DNA of 64,000 nt from Melioribacter sp. GTDB lineage: Bacteria; Bacteroidota; Ignavibacteria; Ignavibacteriales; Melioribacteraceae. The stretch covers positions 62,001 through 126,000 of the forward strand of contig DYHW01000005.1 in the NCBI GenBank assembly GCA_020723965.1, written 5' to 3'. Position numbers and translations under genes: made by a program. A model generated the notes under the pieces. The model was given only the letters and a program-made list of their open reading frames with translations. It was not told the origin of the DNA and did not search any database. This document shows positions 26,035 through 34,397 of the stretch, one piece after another (within the stretch, counting starts at the first letter, position 1; each line of letters starts with the position of its first letter).

Positions 26035-26437
26035 TTTGAACAAACACCAATTTGTTTATTTTTTCAATTAGTTGATTATAATCTGCTATCGGTTTAATAA
26101 GATAATCATCGGCTAAACTTACTTCCAGCACATTCTCTCCGAAGCTGGATAAAGGATAAGCCGTAATCAATAGAATAGGAATTTTGAGATGATAAAAATT
26201 TTCTTTGATATAGCGGGAAAATTTGATCCCGTCAACCTTTTGAGAATTTAGATAAGTATTTCTCAAATTTATATCCATTATTATCAAATCAACGCCTCCG
26301 CTATGAATTTCTTTCAAAACCTCATCGGCATTCTCTAAAATAATTGTTTCTCCGCCAACCTTTTTAAAAAATAATTTATAGAAGTCCTGTAAAAAAGCAT
26401 CGTCTTCAATTATTATTATTTTTCTTAGGGCGTTCAT
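26024..26437 (-). CDS. Single-domain response regulator (REC)
   Basis: A 137-residue stand-alone receiver. The acidic pair E11-D12-D13 (IIEDD), phospho-acceptor D55 (IIMDINL), switch threonine (LLITAY) and lysine (LIKP) are present. An insert of about 7 residues follows the acceptor loop (NTYLNSQKV). It starts in a 1 bp overlap with the motB stop and overlaps the next REC-DHp gene, so it is co-translated with stator and signalling genes. It probably relays phosphate between the PAS kinase and Hpt proteins of this cluster. Confidence 0.87.
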   Translation of the reverse strand: MNALRKIIIIEDDAFLQDFYKLFFKKVGGETIILENADEVLKEIHSGGVDLIIMDINLRNTYLNSQKVDGIKFSRYIKENFYHLKIPILLITAYPLSSFGENVLEVSLADDYLIKPIADYNQLIEKINKLVFVQNER

Positions 26438-27198
26438 TATTTATTGAATTTAATAGTTATACTAATTCGTCTATTAACAAAACTGAAAGGGTCCGATGTA
26501 TCTCTCAGTCGTTTATCTGCGAATCCATGAATTTCATCTATCTTTTTTTCAGAGAGCCCGCCAAAGACCAGCGCCCTTTTTGCCGCAAGCGCGCGCTCTG
26601 CACTTAACTCGAAATTAGTGTAACCTGTTCCGGAATTCTTAAATTGCCTCGAGTCTGTATGCCCTTCAACAATTATTTTATTTGGCAGTTTAGAAATTTC
26701 GCCGCCTATTTTCTCTATAAGTTTTCTAGCATGGTTCTTCAATACCGCAGTACCAACTTCAAAAAAGAGATCATCAGCAGAATCAATCAGTTCGATTCTC
26801 AAACCCTCTTTCGTTACTTCTATTTTGACTTGTTCGGCTAAAGTGATCAGGTCTGTATCAGACTTTAATTCCTCAATTAGTTTTTCCCCCGTTCTAGCAA
26901 GTTCTTGTTTTTCATTTTCACGCTTTTGAATTTCTTCTTGCAGCTGCGTATCAAGAGGCGCCGGACCTTTGCCATTAAGCAGTTCTTTACTTTTAGTAGA
27001 AAACCCTATAGGATCTTTAAAATAACCGGCTACAGCTTCTTTGATCTCCTGGTTCGCGGCTAAGATCCATAGGACGATAAAAAGAGCCATCATAGCAGTA
27101 ACAAAATCTGCATAAGCTACTTTCCAGGCGCCGCCGTGATGACCGCCATGCCCTTTCTTAATCTTTTTTATAACAGGAGCAGAATCGTTAACATCCAT
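26437..27198 (-). CDS. motB: Flagellar stator protein MotB (set 1)
   Basis: A 253-residue stator B subunit. A short cytoplasmic tail rich in Lys/His/Gly precedes the single membrane helix WKVAYADFVTAMMALFIVLW, with the ion-carrying Asp31. After a linker, the OmpA/MotB peptidoglycan-binding domain (about 140-250) contains IIVEGHTDSR and NRRISI. The helix resembles proton-type MotB of enteric bacteria (AYADFMTAMMAFF). It follows its motA by 5 bp. It is the second of two stator pairs in the cluster. Confidence 0.93.
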   Translation of the reverse strand: MDVNDSAPVIKKIKKGHGGHHGGAWKVAYADFVTAMMALFIVLWILAANQEIKEAVAGYFKDPIGFSTKSKELLNGKGPAPLDTQLQEEIQKRENEKQELARTGEKLIEELKSDTDLITLAEQVKIEVTKEGLRIELIDSADDLFFEVGTAVLKNHARKLIEKIGGEISKLPNKIIVEGHTDSRQFKNSGTGYTNFELSAERALAAKRALVFGGLSEKKIDEIHGFADKRLRDTSDPFSFVNRRISITIKFNK

Positions 27199-27203
27199 TT
27201 CTT

Positions 27204-28058
27204 TTATTTTTTCCCTCTTAATGAAGTTTCAAGCTCGGCAAAAGTTGGGCGCTCGTCAGAGAAAATAGTTCTACGCGCAATCTCTGCAGCCACAAAAGGA
27301 GGGTTCCCTTTTGCATAAGCCAAAATATATGATTTAATTATTTGCAGGTCCTGAGCTCGTTCTTCCATTATGAGGGCAAGATTAGCAGCCACAGGATTAA
27401 CAAAACCGTAAGCCAGCAAAACTCCAAGAAATGTTCCAACAAGCGCGGCAGCAACGTGATGCCCAACCGCTTCGGCGCCGGCATTTATCGACCCCATAGT
27501 TACAATAATGCCCAGAACAGCGGCAACAATACCAAGTCCGGGAAGTGAATCGCCTACTCTGCCAATTGTTTCATGTACAGGTTTGTTCTCTTTTTCAAAA
27601 GTTTCTATCTCGGCATCCATTAACCCTTCAATTTCATGAGGAGGAACAGAGCCGGCGAGCATAACTTTCATAGTATCGCAAAAGAAATTTTTCCGATAAG
27701 AATCATTTATAAATTTTGTCGCTTTGTTCAATACCTCGCTGTTATCCGGGTTTTCGATGTGTTTTTCAATTGCAAGCAACCCTTCTCTTTGAGCAATTAA
27801 AAAGAGATCGCTAAATGCCTTCAACATTTGCATGTAATCTTCTTTTGTATTGCCGTTATGCTTAAAAACATGAGATATTTCTTTAACAATTTTTTTAATT
27901 AAGGGAAGAGGAGAAGAAATTAAAAGACTTCCAATAGCCGCGCTGCCAATTACTACGAATTCGGAGATCTGAATAAGAACAATAAGATTTCCGCCTGCCA
28001 TTAAGAAGCCAATAACAACTCCGCCAAAAACAACTACGAATCCAATAATAATAAACAT
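27204..28058 (-). CDS. motA: Flagellar stator protein MotA (set 1)
   Basis: A 284-residue stator A subunit with four membrane helices: two N-terminal (about 1-50) and two C-terminal (about 165-225, with IVTMGSINAG and AALVGTFLGVLLAYGF). The cytoplasmic loop between them contacts FliG. The length and the N-terminal FVVVFGGVVIGFLMAGG match the longer MotA type of E. coli. It starts 2 bp after the REC-Hpt gene and is followed by motB. With MotB it forms the ion channel that drives rotation. Confidence 0.93.
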   Translation of the reverse strand: MFIIIGFVVVFGGVVIGFLMAGGNLIVLIQISEFVVIGSAAIGSLLISSPLPLIKKIVKEISHVFKHNGNTKEDYMQMLKAFSDLFLIAQREGLLAIEKHIENPDNSEVLNKATKFINDSYRKNFFCDTMKVMLAGSVPPHEIEGLMDAEIETFEKENKPVHETIGRVGDSLPGLGIVAAVLGIIVTMGSINAGAEAVGHHVAAALVGTFLGVLLAYGFVNPVAANLALIMEERAQDLQIIKSYILAYAKGNPPFVAAEIARRTIFSDERPTFAELETSLRGKK

Positions 28059-28060
28059 TC

Positions 28061-28783
28061 CTACGCACCAGTTTTAAGAGATAATTCAATTTCTATCAGT
28101 TTATTAAGAAGAGCGCCGCACTTAAAGTTAATTTCTTCCCAATCAACACTATTGGCTGTTAAAACCGTTTCTACTTCTTTGCACATCTCCGAGATTTGAG
28201 GAAATCCAACAGTGCCGCTTGATCCTTTCAATTCATGTAAGATCAGTTTTAATAGGTCTTTGTTCTTCTTGTTTAAGGAATTATGAATAGAATCTCTTTT
28301 ATTAGCTATTGAATTTCCGAAATATTGACGGAGCACTTCGGTCATCTTCTCTTTTTCAGAATTAGAAAGCTGCGCTATTTTTTTTGTGCTCGAAAGAAAT
28401 TTGTTTCCTAGAATTTCGTTGATGCTTTTAACAAGAACATCTTTTGTCAACGGTTTCGAAATAATTTTTTCAGCGCCGGCTTCCATTGCCGCCATAACAT
28501 TTGTTTTGTCTGTGTGTCCGCTAATAATAATTACGGGAATATCCTTTAAGTCGTCTATTACTTTCAAAACGCGAAGCAGCCGGATTCCATCGAGATTTGG
28601 CATCATCAAGTCGAGAAAGATCAACTTAGGCTTATATTCTAATGCGCTCTGCAACCCCTCCAGTCCGTCATTGCATGTAATTACTTCAAGATCGTAATCC
28701 ATTAAAAACTTTCTGAGCGCATTCCTGATTATATCTGCGTCATCTATTACAAGTATGCTTATTCTTGTATTATCTAATTTCAT
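28061..28783 (-). CDS. Receiver-Hpt phosphorelay protein
   Basis: A 240-residue protein. The N-terminal receiver has D15/D16, acceptor D58 (IFLDLMMP) and K110 (ISKP); the usual switch Thr is Ser89. After a linker, the C-terminal Hpt domain (about 140-235) has His183 in HELKGSSGTVGF, the typical phosphotransfer helix. This pairing lets one protein both receive and pass on phosphate, a middle step of a multi-step relay. It lies between csrA (5 bp upstream) and motA. Its partners are probably the kinase and REC proteins downstream. Confidence 0.9.
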   Translation of the reverse strand: MKLDNTRISILVIDDADIIRNALRKFLMDYDLEVITCNDGLEGLQSALEYKPKLIFLDLMMPNLDGIRLLRVLKVIDDLKDIPVIIISGHTDKTNVMAAMEAGAEKIISKPLTKDVLVKSINEILGNKFLSSTKKIAQLSNSEKEKMTEVLRQYFGNSIANKRDSIHNSLNKKNKDLLKLILHELKGSSGTVGFPQISEMCKEVETVLTANSVDWEEINFKCGALLNKLIEIELSLKTGA

Positions 28784-28787
28784 TTTA

Positions 28788-29024
28788 CTACTTCACCTTT
28801 TTAATTTTGTATTCGGACAGGTTCATTTGTTTTTGAGAGCTAGCGCGTGAAGCCATCTGGGTGCATTCTTTTACTTTATCATAAACTTCTGCTCTGTAAA
28901 CTTGCACGTCTCTTGGCGCTTCTATTCCAATTTTAATCTGATTCTCTGATATCGAAAGAATTCTTAGGGTTACATTAGAACCGATTTTTATTTCTTCATC
29001 TATTTTTCTTGTTAGCACTAACAT
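28788..29024 (-). CDS. csrA: Carbon storage regulator CsrA
   Basis: A 78-residue RNA-binding post-transcriptional regulator. The conserved core MLVLTRKIDEEIKIG, ILSIS and KIGIEAPRDVQVYRAEVYD is complete; the C-terminus extends about 18 residues past the usual end. CsrA dimers bind GGA in leader hairpins and block translation. I start at the ATG 29024; an upstream in-frame start would add 17 residues unlike the family. It lies 4 bp after fliW, whose product is the known protein antagonist of CsrA. The flagellin leader in this window has matching GGA sites. Confidence 0.93.
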   Translation of the reverse strand: MLVLTRKIDEEIKIGSNVTLRILSISENQIKIGIEAPRDVQVYRAEVYDKVKECTQMASRASSQKQMNLSEYKIKKVK

Positions 29025-29028
29025 CACA

Positions 29029-29409
29029 TCACTCGGCAAATAAGTTGTAGTAAACCGGATATTTATCCGAATCAATTATTTTTTGAAACCCTGATTTATT
29101 TTCTTGATTGATATAAACAGGCGCTTTCAAGTTGGTTGTTATTTTGAGAGGATCGGCATTCAATATTACAATTCCGAACGCTTCATGATCTGCTTGCTGC
29201 GGATACTCTTCATCTATTACTCGCAATCCAAAGAGAGGGAATGCCAATTCCGGGTTTTCAACCGAATTAAGCCAGTAAAAAAGACTATCATCTGGTTTGA
29301 TGAACAAATATTTCTTCAGCTCTTCAAATCCAAAGAGACCTTCATTAAAAGTAATAATTTTATCTTCGGGAAATTCAATTTCGCCGAATTGAACTGTCTT
29401 AATTTTCAT
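29029..29409 (-). CDS. fliW: Flagellar assembly factor FliW
   Basis: A 126-residue protein that binds both flagellin and CsrA, so that free flagellin releases FliW onto CsrA substrates. Typical features are the N-terminal VQFGEIEFPEDKIITF and EGLFGFEELKKYLFI, then FYWLNSVENPELAFPL, and the ILNADPLKITTNLKAPVYIN region. It follows motB set 2 by 6 bp and precedes csrA; fliW-csrA pairing is common in bacteria that use this switch. Confidence 0.93.
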   Translation of the reverse strand: MKIKTVQFGEIEFPEDKIITFNEGLFGFEELKKYLFIKPDDSLFYWLNSVENPELAFPLFGLRVIDEEYPQQADHEAFGIVILNADPLKITTNLKAPVYINQENKSGFQKIIDSDKYPVYYNLFAE

Positions 29410-29415
29410 GTTAAC

Positions 29416-30222
29416 TCACTTTAGAATTACTAAATCTACTCTTCTGTTTTTTGTTTTTGAAGCGGGGCTATCGTTTGCAGCCCTCGGTCGATATTCGGAA
29501 TAACCAACGATAGAAACTTTATCGGGGGGAATTCCTTCATCCTTAATTAAATAATACGCCGTATTCAAAGCGCGGTCAACCGACAAATGCCAATTAGAAG
29601 GATAACGCGCGGTATTGATAGGCGCATTATCTGTGTGCCCTTCAATTCTTATATCGTTTGGGATACTACGAATTACATTAGCCAATCTCTGAAGAACAAG
29701 TTTTGACGTTTCGTTTATTTGCGCCTGCCCCGGGGCAAACAGAATATCATCCAAAATATGAATGGTTATTCCCCGTTCATTTTCTTCCAACTGAATTGAG
29801 TTCGAGTAATTGTATTCAACAATCAATTTACTTAGAGCTTCGTTCAATTGATCTTTTGGACCGTTCATAATTTTTGCATTCGAATGTATCTGAATTACAG
29901 ATTCTTTCCCAAAAAAATTATCAAAAGCCGCTACAACATTTTGATATTTACCCAAATCGACTTTAGAGACTGCATAAAGAATAATAAACAATCCTAAGAG
30001 CAGCGTAATAAGATCGGCGTAAGTGATCAAGTATCTGTCTTTATCACCGCTTTCTTGAAAAGGATTTTCTTCGGGTCCTAAGAACTCAGTTTGTTCAATT
30101 GTTCTTTTTGCGGAAGCATTCCTATTAGTCTTGCTTTCATAATTGAAGGGATCTCTCCGCTCTGCAGTGTTAGCACTGCTTCCAAAGAAATTTCCATCAT
30201 ATTTTTCTCTTCCGAATGACAT
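29416..30222 (-). CDS. motB: Flagellar stator protein MotB (set 2), overlapping motA
   Basis: A stator B subunit of about 268 residues. A polar N-terminal extension of about 60 residues precedes the membrane helix, YLITYADLITLLLGLFIILY, with ion-binding Asp70. The OmpA/MotB domain (about 150-268) has IRIEGHTDNAP and NRRVDLVIL. The helix resembles Bacillus-type MotB rather than set 1. No ATG, GTG or TTG lies between the motA stop and the helix, so translation must start inside motA. I choose ATG 30222 (145 bp overlap); a TTG at 30252 is the alternative. Confidence 0.88.
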   Translation of the reverse strand: MSFGREKYDGNFFGSSANTAERRDPFNYESKTNRNASAKRTIEQTEFLGPEENPFQESGDKDRYLITYADLITLLLGLFIILYAVSKVDLGKYQNVVAAFDNFFGKESVIQIHSNAKIMNGPKDQLNEALSKLIVEYNYSNSIQLEENERGITIHILDDILFAPGQAQINETSKLVLQRLANVIRSIPNDIRIEGHTDNAPINTARYPSNWHLSVDRALNTAYYLIKDEGIPPDKVSIVGYSEYRPRAANDSPASKTKNRRVDLVILK

Positions 30223-30857
30223 CTTTTTAACCTGTCTCCAATTGGTAGCCAAAGAATATTAGCGCTAAAAATACCCCATAAAGTTGCAATAAATGCTGTA
30301 GCAATATTTTTAATTAACAAATTTGGGTCTGCTCCGGCATTTGCCAAAGTCATAATTAGACCCATAACCGTTCCAATAATTCCCATTGTGGGGGCATAAC
30401 CGCCCATCTTTGTAAAAATAAAGATGTTCGAGTAATGTCTTTCCTGCATTGCTTTCATTTCCAAATACGCGAGCGATTGAAGCGACTCTGCATCGGTTCC
30501 ATCCAGCACAAACTTTGTCATCTTCTTTGGAAAATAATGCCCGAACTTGTTCAGTTCTTTCTCTACTGCCAGCAGTCCTTCCTTCCTTGCTTTGATTGAT
30601 ATCTCCATAAATGTATCAATAAGATGATTTAAATCGTAACTACGTGGAAAGTATGCAAGGTGAATTAGAGTAATAATATTTTTGAATTTATCTAACCCAA
30701 AACCGATTATGATTGCAGAAAATGTTCCGCCAAAAACGATCAAAATTGATGTGGCAATAAAAAGCGCGCGAAACGACCCTCCTTCAAAAAAGAAAGCGCC
30801 AAAAATGGAAAACAAACCCACAAGCAACCCTATTATTGTTCCTGCTTTGTTGATCAT
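30078..30857 (-). CDS. motA: Flagellar stator protein MotA (set 2)
   Basis: A 259-residue stator A subunit. Helices 1-2 lie in the first 50 residues (TIIGLLVGLFSIFGAFFFEGG) and helices 3-4 near 145-205 (YAPTMGIIGTVMGLIMTL and ATLWGIFSANILWLPI). The C-terminus (LEAVLTLQSGEIP, MLPQKEQ) is that of a complete MotA. Its start codon overlaps the flgL stop (4 bp). Its last 145 bp also encode the N-terminus of motB in another frame. It is shorter than MotA set 1 and of the Bacillus/PomA-like size class. Ion type cannot be read from sequence alone. Confidence 0.92.
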   Translation of the reverse strand: MINKAGTIIGLLVGLFSIFGAFFFEGGSFRALFIATSILIVFGGTFSAIIIGFGLDKFKNIITLIHLAYFPRSYDLNHLIDTFMEISIKARKEGLLAVEKELNKFGHYFPKKMTKFVLDGTDAESLQSLAYLEMKAMQERHYSNIFIFTKMGGYAPTMGIIGTVMGLIMTLANAGADPNLLIKNIATAFIATLWGIFSANILWLPIGDRLKRCHSEEKNMMEISLEAVLTLQSGEIPSIMKARLIGMLPQKEQLNKLSS

Positions 30858-31732
30858 ATGTAATCAAAGATCGATTTTGGAAATGAATTAGCTAATAATT
30901 TATATGAAACCTGCAGCAGATAATCTTGGTGTTGCAAATCGACTAATAGTTCAGCCGGATCTATTTCTTGTTTTTTTGCAAGAAGTTTTAAAAGATTTTC
31001 TTTTTGATTTTTTAAAACCTCGTTAATGTCTTCAATTCGGTTCATACGTTCTCCGCCAAGAGATTGCACATTTAACATTTCTTTGTATGCGCTTTCTAAA
31101 TTATTTATTAAAGCATCACTTGGCGTTGCGCCTGCTTCTAATGAGTCGATTATTGCATTGATTGCGTCAAATACTCCGGTTGCAACAATTTTAGAACCGG
31201 GGATGTTAATTGTGTCTTTAATATTTTGAGTAACCTGAACTTTAACTTCGCCGGAAATATTTGCCGATGTAACAACAGCTCTTCCGTTAGCATCGATAGC
31301 AAATGGAGGCGCGGAATAATCAGTCCCTCCAAAAAAATACATATCGTTTTGCTTTGAACTCATACTCTGAACAATTGCAGAAAGAGAATCTTTGATCGAT
31401 TGAGCGATCGTTCCATAATTAGAAGTATTTAATGCGTTCACAGAAGACTGAGTGGCGGAGATAATTTTTTGCATCTCGTCTGTTGAATATTCCAATATGC
31501 GCAAAGTGGATGTCATAAAATCTTTTGCGCTTTCTGCATTTTTGCTAAATGTTTCAGTTTTCTTTATTTGTGTAGCAAATTTAATGCTTTCCAAAGAACC
31601 GGAAAGATCATCGGAAAGAGTATCGATCTTGCTGTTATTGGCAAGCTGATTCTGAAGTTTCATCTTTTTTGATGAAACTTTATTTTTGTAATACAGAAAT
31701 TTTTCTGTTATTAAACCTTCTGTTACGCGCAT
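30854..31732 (-). CDS. flgL: Hook-filament junction protein FlgL
   Basis: A 292-residue HAP3-type protein that joins hook and filament. The N-terminal helical part (MRVTEGLITEKFLYYKNKV, then NSKIDTLSDD) and the C-terminal helical part (from about 215, AYKEMLNVQSLGGERMNRIED to the end) are flagellin-like, with a short middle containing YFFGGTDYSAPPF. It starts 3 bp after flgK and is exported without a signal peptide. Confidence 0.9.
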   Translation of the reverse strand: MRVTEGLITEKFLYYKNKVSSKKMKLQNQLANNSKIDTLSDDLSGSLESIKFATQIKKTETFSKNAESAKDFMTSTLRILEYSTDEMQKIISATQSSVNALNTSNYGTIAQSIKDSLSAIVQSMSSKQNDMYFFGGTDYSAPPFAIDANGRAVVTSANISGEVKVQVTQNIKDTINIPGSKIVATGVFDAINAIIDSLEAGATPSDALINNLESAYKEMLNVQSLGGERMNRIEDINEVLKNQKENLLKLLAKKQEIDPAELLVDLQHQDYLLQVSYKLLANSFPKSIFDYI

Positions 31733-31735
31733 AAC

Positions 31736-33130
31736 CTACACCATATTTAAAATTGTTTCTAATAATTCGTCAGCAACTTTTATCAATTTTGCCGCGGCGT
31801 CAAAAGAACGCTGATACTTCAATATATTAGTCATTTCCTCTTCAATCGATACGCCGGAGTAAGACATTTTTTGAGTTTGTAACTGCTGTATTACCATTTC
31901 GCTGGATTCTATTCTGTTATCGCTTAAAACTTTTTCAATGCCAATATTATTGAGAATAGATATGTAATTCTCAATCAATGTTTGGTCGTTAAGTTCTGGT
32001 AATTTAGAATCTGTTAGACGGGCAATCATATTTGCAATAAGTCCGTTGCCATCATTGTTTGCAGTGTTTGATGCGGCAATGAATTTCGGGTTATTTAGAA
32101 TTGCAGGGTTGATCCGGATTTTACCATCGTCAATAGCATTAACCACATTTCCGGAAGCATCTAATTGACCAAAGAACGGAATGCCGGTTTCCGAAACTCC
32201 GGCTTGCATAAGCGAAAACCCCTGCTTGTGCAAATTATTAACATTGTTTACAATGCTGGTAGCTAAATTTTCGTAACTGATTTTATACGATGGAATTTTG
32301 TTCGAATACAAATCGGATATCGCAAAAAACTCGCCCGCGTTAACTATTGCAGCTGCATTAGAATCGAGTTTAGAAACGAGACGCATCTGACCATTGACAA
32401 TTTTCAGCTCGAACTGATTATGACTGTTAAGATCAGCGCCTTGAACGCCGCCAACGGTTACGACGGCTGCCCCATTTTCATTCATTTGAACCGTAATGTT
32501 CACAAGCCCGCTTAGTTTATCAATTAAAGAATCGCGCTGGTCTTTCAATTCGCTTGCTTTTAAGCCGCGAGATTCCGATTCATAAATTCTTCCATTCAGC
32601 TCGTTAATTGATTTAAGATAACTGTTTATCTGCTCAACTTTTACGGAAGCATCGCTTTGAAGAGAATATTGAATTTCTGAAAAGCCATCCATAGTTTCTT
32701 TGAAGCGTTCGCTCATTCGCTGCGCTTTTTGAATTATATTCAGCCGGAGCTGCACAGAATTCGGGTTGGTTGTTAACTCATCCCATGCATTGAAAAACTC
32801 TGTAATATAAGTCGATAACCCGTTTTCCGATGGTTCAGAAATAATAGATTCAACTTGTTTAAGAATTTCAGATCTTCTGTTGGCATCAGAAAGAGTAGAT
32901 TGATATTTACGCAGCTGCGAGTCGAGCATGTTATCTCTAATTCTTAATACATCCTGCAGCTTTACGCCGGTGCCTTTGTCTCCCTGAGTAATTTCTGAAG
33001 TAAGAACTACTTTCTGGCGGCTGTAATCGGGGTTATTCGCATTCGAAATGTTTTGCGATGAAACATCAATTGCGCGCTGGTAGACCGACATTGTGCGCAC
33101 GGAAATATCAAATATTCTCCCGAGTCCCAT
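31736..33130 (-). CDS. flgK: Hook-filament junction protein FlgK
   Basis: A 464-residue HAP1 protein. The N-terminus carries the rod/hook-family motif QRAIDVSSQNISNANNPDYS followed by RQKVVL. The C-terminus has YSGVSIEEEMTNILKYQRSF and ends in the helix ADELLETILNMV, typical of FlgK. It is shorter than the about 550-residue enteric protein, so the middle domain is reduced. It is followed by flgL and preceded 1 bp away by flgN, its export chaperone. Confidence 0.93.
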   Translation of the reverse strand: MGLGRIFDISVRTMSVYQRAIDVSSQNISNANNPDYSRQKVVLTSEITQGDKGTGVKLQDVLRIRDNMLDSQLRKYQSTLSDANRRSEILKQVESIISEPSENGLSTYITEFFNAWDELTTNPNSVQLRLNIIQKAQRMSERFKETMDGFSEIQYSLQSDASVKVEQINSYLKSINELNGRIYESESRGLKASELKDQRDSLIDKLSGLVNITVQMNENGAAVVTVGGVQGADLNSHNQFELKIVNGQMRLVSKLDSNAAAIVNAGEFFAISDLYSNKIPSYKISYENLATSIVNNVNNLHKQGFSLMQAGVSETGIPFFGQLDASGNVVNAIDDGKIRINPAILNNPKFIAASNTANNDGNGLIANMIARLTDSKLPELNDQTLIENYISILNNIGIEKVLSDNRIESSEMVIQQLQTQKMSYSGVSIEEEMTNILKYQRSFDAAAKLIKVADELLETILNMV

Positions 33131-33131
33131 T

Positions 33132-33584
33132 TTATACTCTCTTATTTACCAATGATCGTTTGTTTGGTCCTACAAACATCATCATAGTTTCTTTTATCAA
33201 ACTACGTGATAATTCTACCACGTTTTTTAGTTGTGCATTTGTTCGTGTAATCTTAGTTAGCTTTGTCTTAATAGATTCTCTAACTTTTTCAACATCTTTT
33301 AATTCATTGCCCAAGTGCTGGCGCGCTTTGCCAAGTAAACTTTCAAGCGAATTTTCATTCAACTTAATTGAATACTTGTCTGCAATCTGTTTAATAACTT
33401 TCAAGCGTGTACTTTCTTCCTTTTCAACCAGCTTCAATATTTTTTGCTCATTACTAATGGCTTCTTCCAAAGAAGAGTAATCATTTCTAAGAATCGCATA
33501 CTTTTGCGCTTTCAATGCTTCCATTAAAAGATCTAAGTTAGAATCCTGCGCTCTTAGAGATTCGAGTAGTTGCTGTGTGTTCAT
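33132..33584 (-). CDS. flgN: FlgN-type export chaperone
   Basis: A 150-residue all-helical protein with an LLMEALKAQKYAILRNDYSSLEEAI stretch near 19-43. It fits FlgN, the chaperone for FlgK and FlgL, in length, helical heptads and position: between flgJ (4 bp overlap) and flgK (1 bp gap). FlgN proteins are poorly conserved, so the call leans on gene order as well as sequence. Confidence 0.8.
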   Translation of the reverse strand: MNTQQLLESLRAQDSNLDLLMEALKAQKYAILRNDYSSLEEAISNEQKILKLVEKEESTRLKVIKQIADKYSIKLNENSLESLLGKARQHLGNELKDVEKVRESIKTKLTKITRTNAQLKNVVELSRSLIKETMMMFVGPNKRSLVNKRV

Positions 33585-34396
33585 TGCTCACTCTCATTAA
33601 AATGATTTAAGTAGTTCAATACTTTGTTGATGTAGTTTTTAGTTTCTTCAAAAGGGGGCACGCCGTTATATTTTTGAACATTCTGCGGACCCGCATTATA
33701 CGCCGCCAGAGCAAGTTTAATATCTCCATTATATTGTCGAAGCATTTGTGCAAAATATTTAGCGCCGCCCAAAATGTTCTCTTTCGGATTGAAAACGTTT
33801 CGAACGCCCATATCTGTTGCCGTTGAATCTATCAACTGCATTAACCCTTTTGCTTTTGCGCTTGAGACTGCTTTATTGTTAGCTGCGGATTCAGCCATAA
33901 TAATAGATTTAATAATATTTTTATCAATGCCGAACGACTGAGCGGCTTCGTTAATATGATCGTCATATTTTTGCAGTCGCTTTAACGATTCAGAACTTGG
34001 CGCTACTTTAGTCGAATCCGGTTGAACGCTTTCATTTTTTATTTCGATCTGGCTTATCTGTTTTGACCGGCGGAACCGTAATTCCGGCGCAAGTTTTTCG
34101 CCTGTAATTTTTTTGTAAAGAACGTCAGCTATGCCCAAGCTTTTTGTCTCAGAGATATAAGAAGCAATTTCTTGCTCAAAAACGGTACTGTAAAGATCGC
34201 TGCCATAACCTTCTTCGCCAAACATTCCGCCGGTAGTTTTGTTCATGCTTTTCAACATCATCGAAGTCAATAAACTTTCAAATTGCTTTGCCGCATCAGC
34301 TATCTTTTCTTTCTGCTTTTTATCATAACGAGAATTTATTTCTATCGGCTTCGAAAGATGTTTATCGTTATTTATTTTTAGAGAAACTTTTTCCAT
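33581..34396 (-). CDS. flgJ: FlgJ-like rod-binding protein with lytic transglycosylase domain
   Basis: A 271-residue two-domain protein. The N-terminal rod-binding domain (about 25-100: AAKQFESLLTSMMLKSM, GMFGEEGYGSDLY) caps the growing rod. The C-terminal domain (about 140-265) is an SLT-type lytic transglycosylase with catalytic Glu169 in MAESAANN, KGLMQL and ALAAYNAGPQNV. It would open peptidoglycan for rod passage. Enteric FlgJ instead carries a GH73 glucosaminidase, so this is the transglycosylase variant. No signal peptide is seen; export via the flagellar apparatus is expected. It starts 1 bp after flgI. Confidence 0.9.
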   Translation of the reverse strand: MEKVSLKINNDKHLSKPIEINSRYDKKQKEKIADAAKQFESLLTSMMLKSMNKTTGGMFGEEGYGSDLYSTVFEQEIASYISETKSLGIADVLYKKITGEKLAPELRFRRSKQISQIEIKNESVQPDSTKVAPSSESLKRLQKYDDHINEAAQSFGIDKNIIKSIIMAESAANNKAVSSAKAKGLMQLIDSTATDMGVRNVFNPKENILGGAKYFAQMLRQYNGDIKLALAAYNAGPQNVQKYNGVPPFEETKNYINKVLNYLNHFNESEQ

Positions 34397-34397
34397 A

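Noticed and set aside
29519..29545. TAAG-N15-CCCGATAA on the minus strand inside motB set 2, upstream of fliW-csrA
   Set aside because: Both elements carry a mismatch and it overlaps a conserved coding motif. Interesting position, but not strong enough to call.
33058..33480. 140-codon open frame on the plus strand
   Set aside because: Antisense to flgN and the start of flgK; Ser/Phe-rich product is a shadow of those genes.
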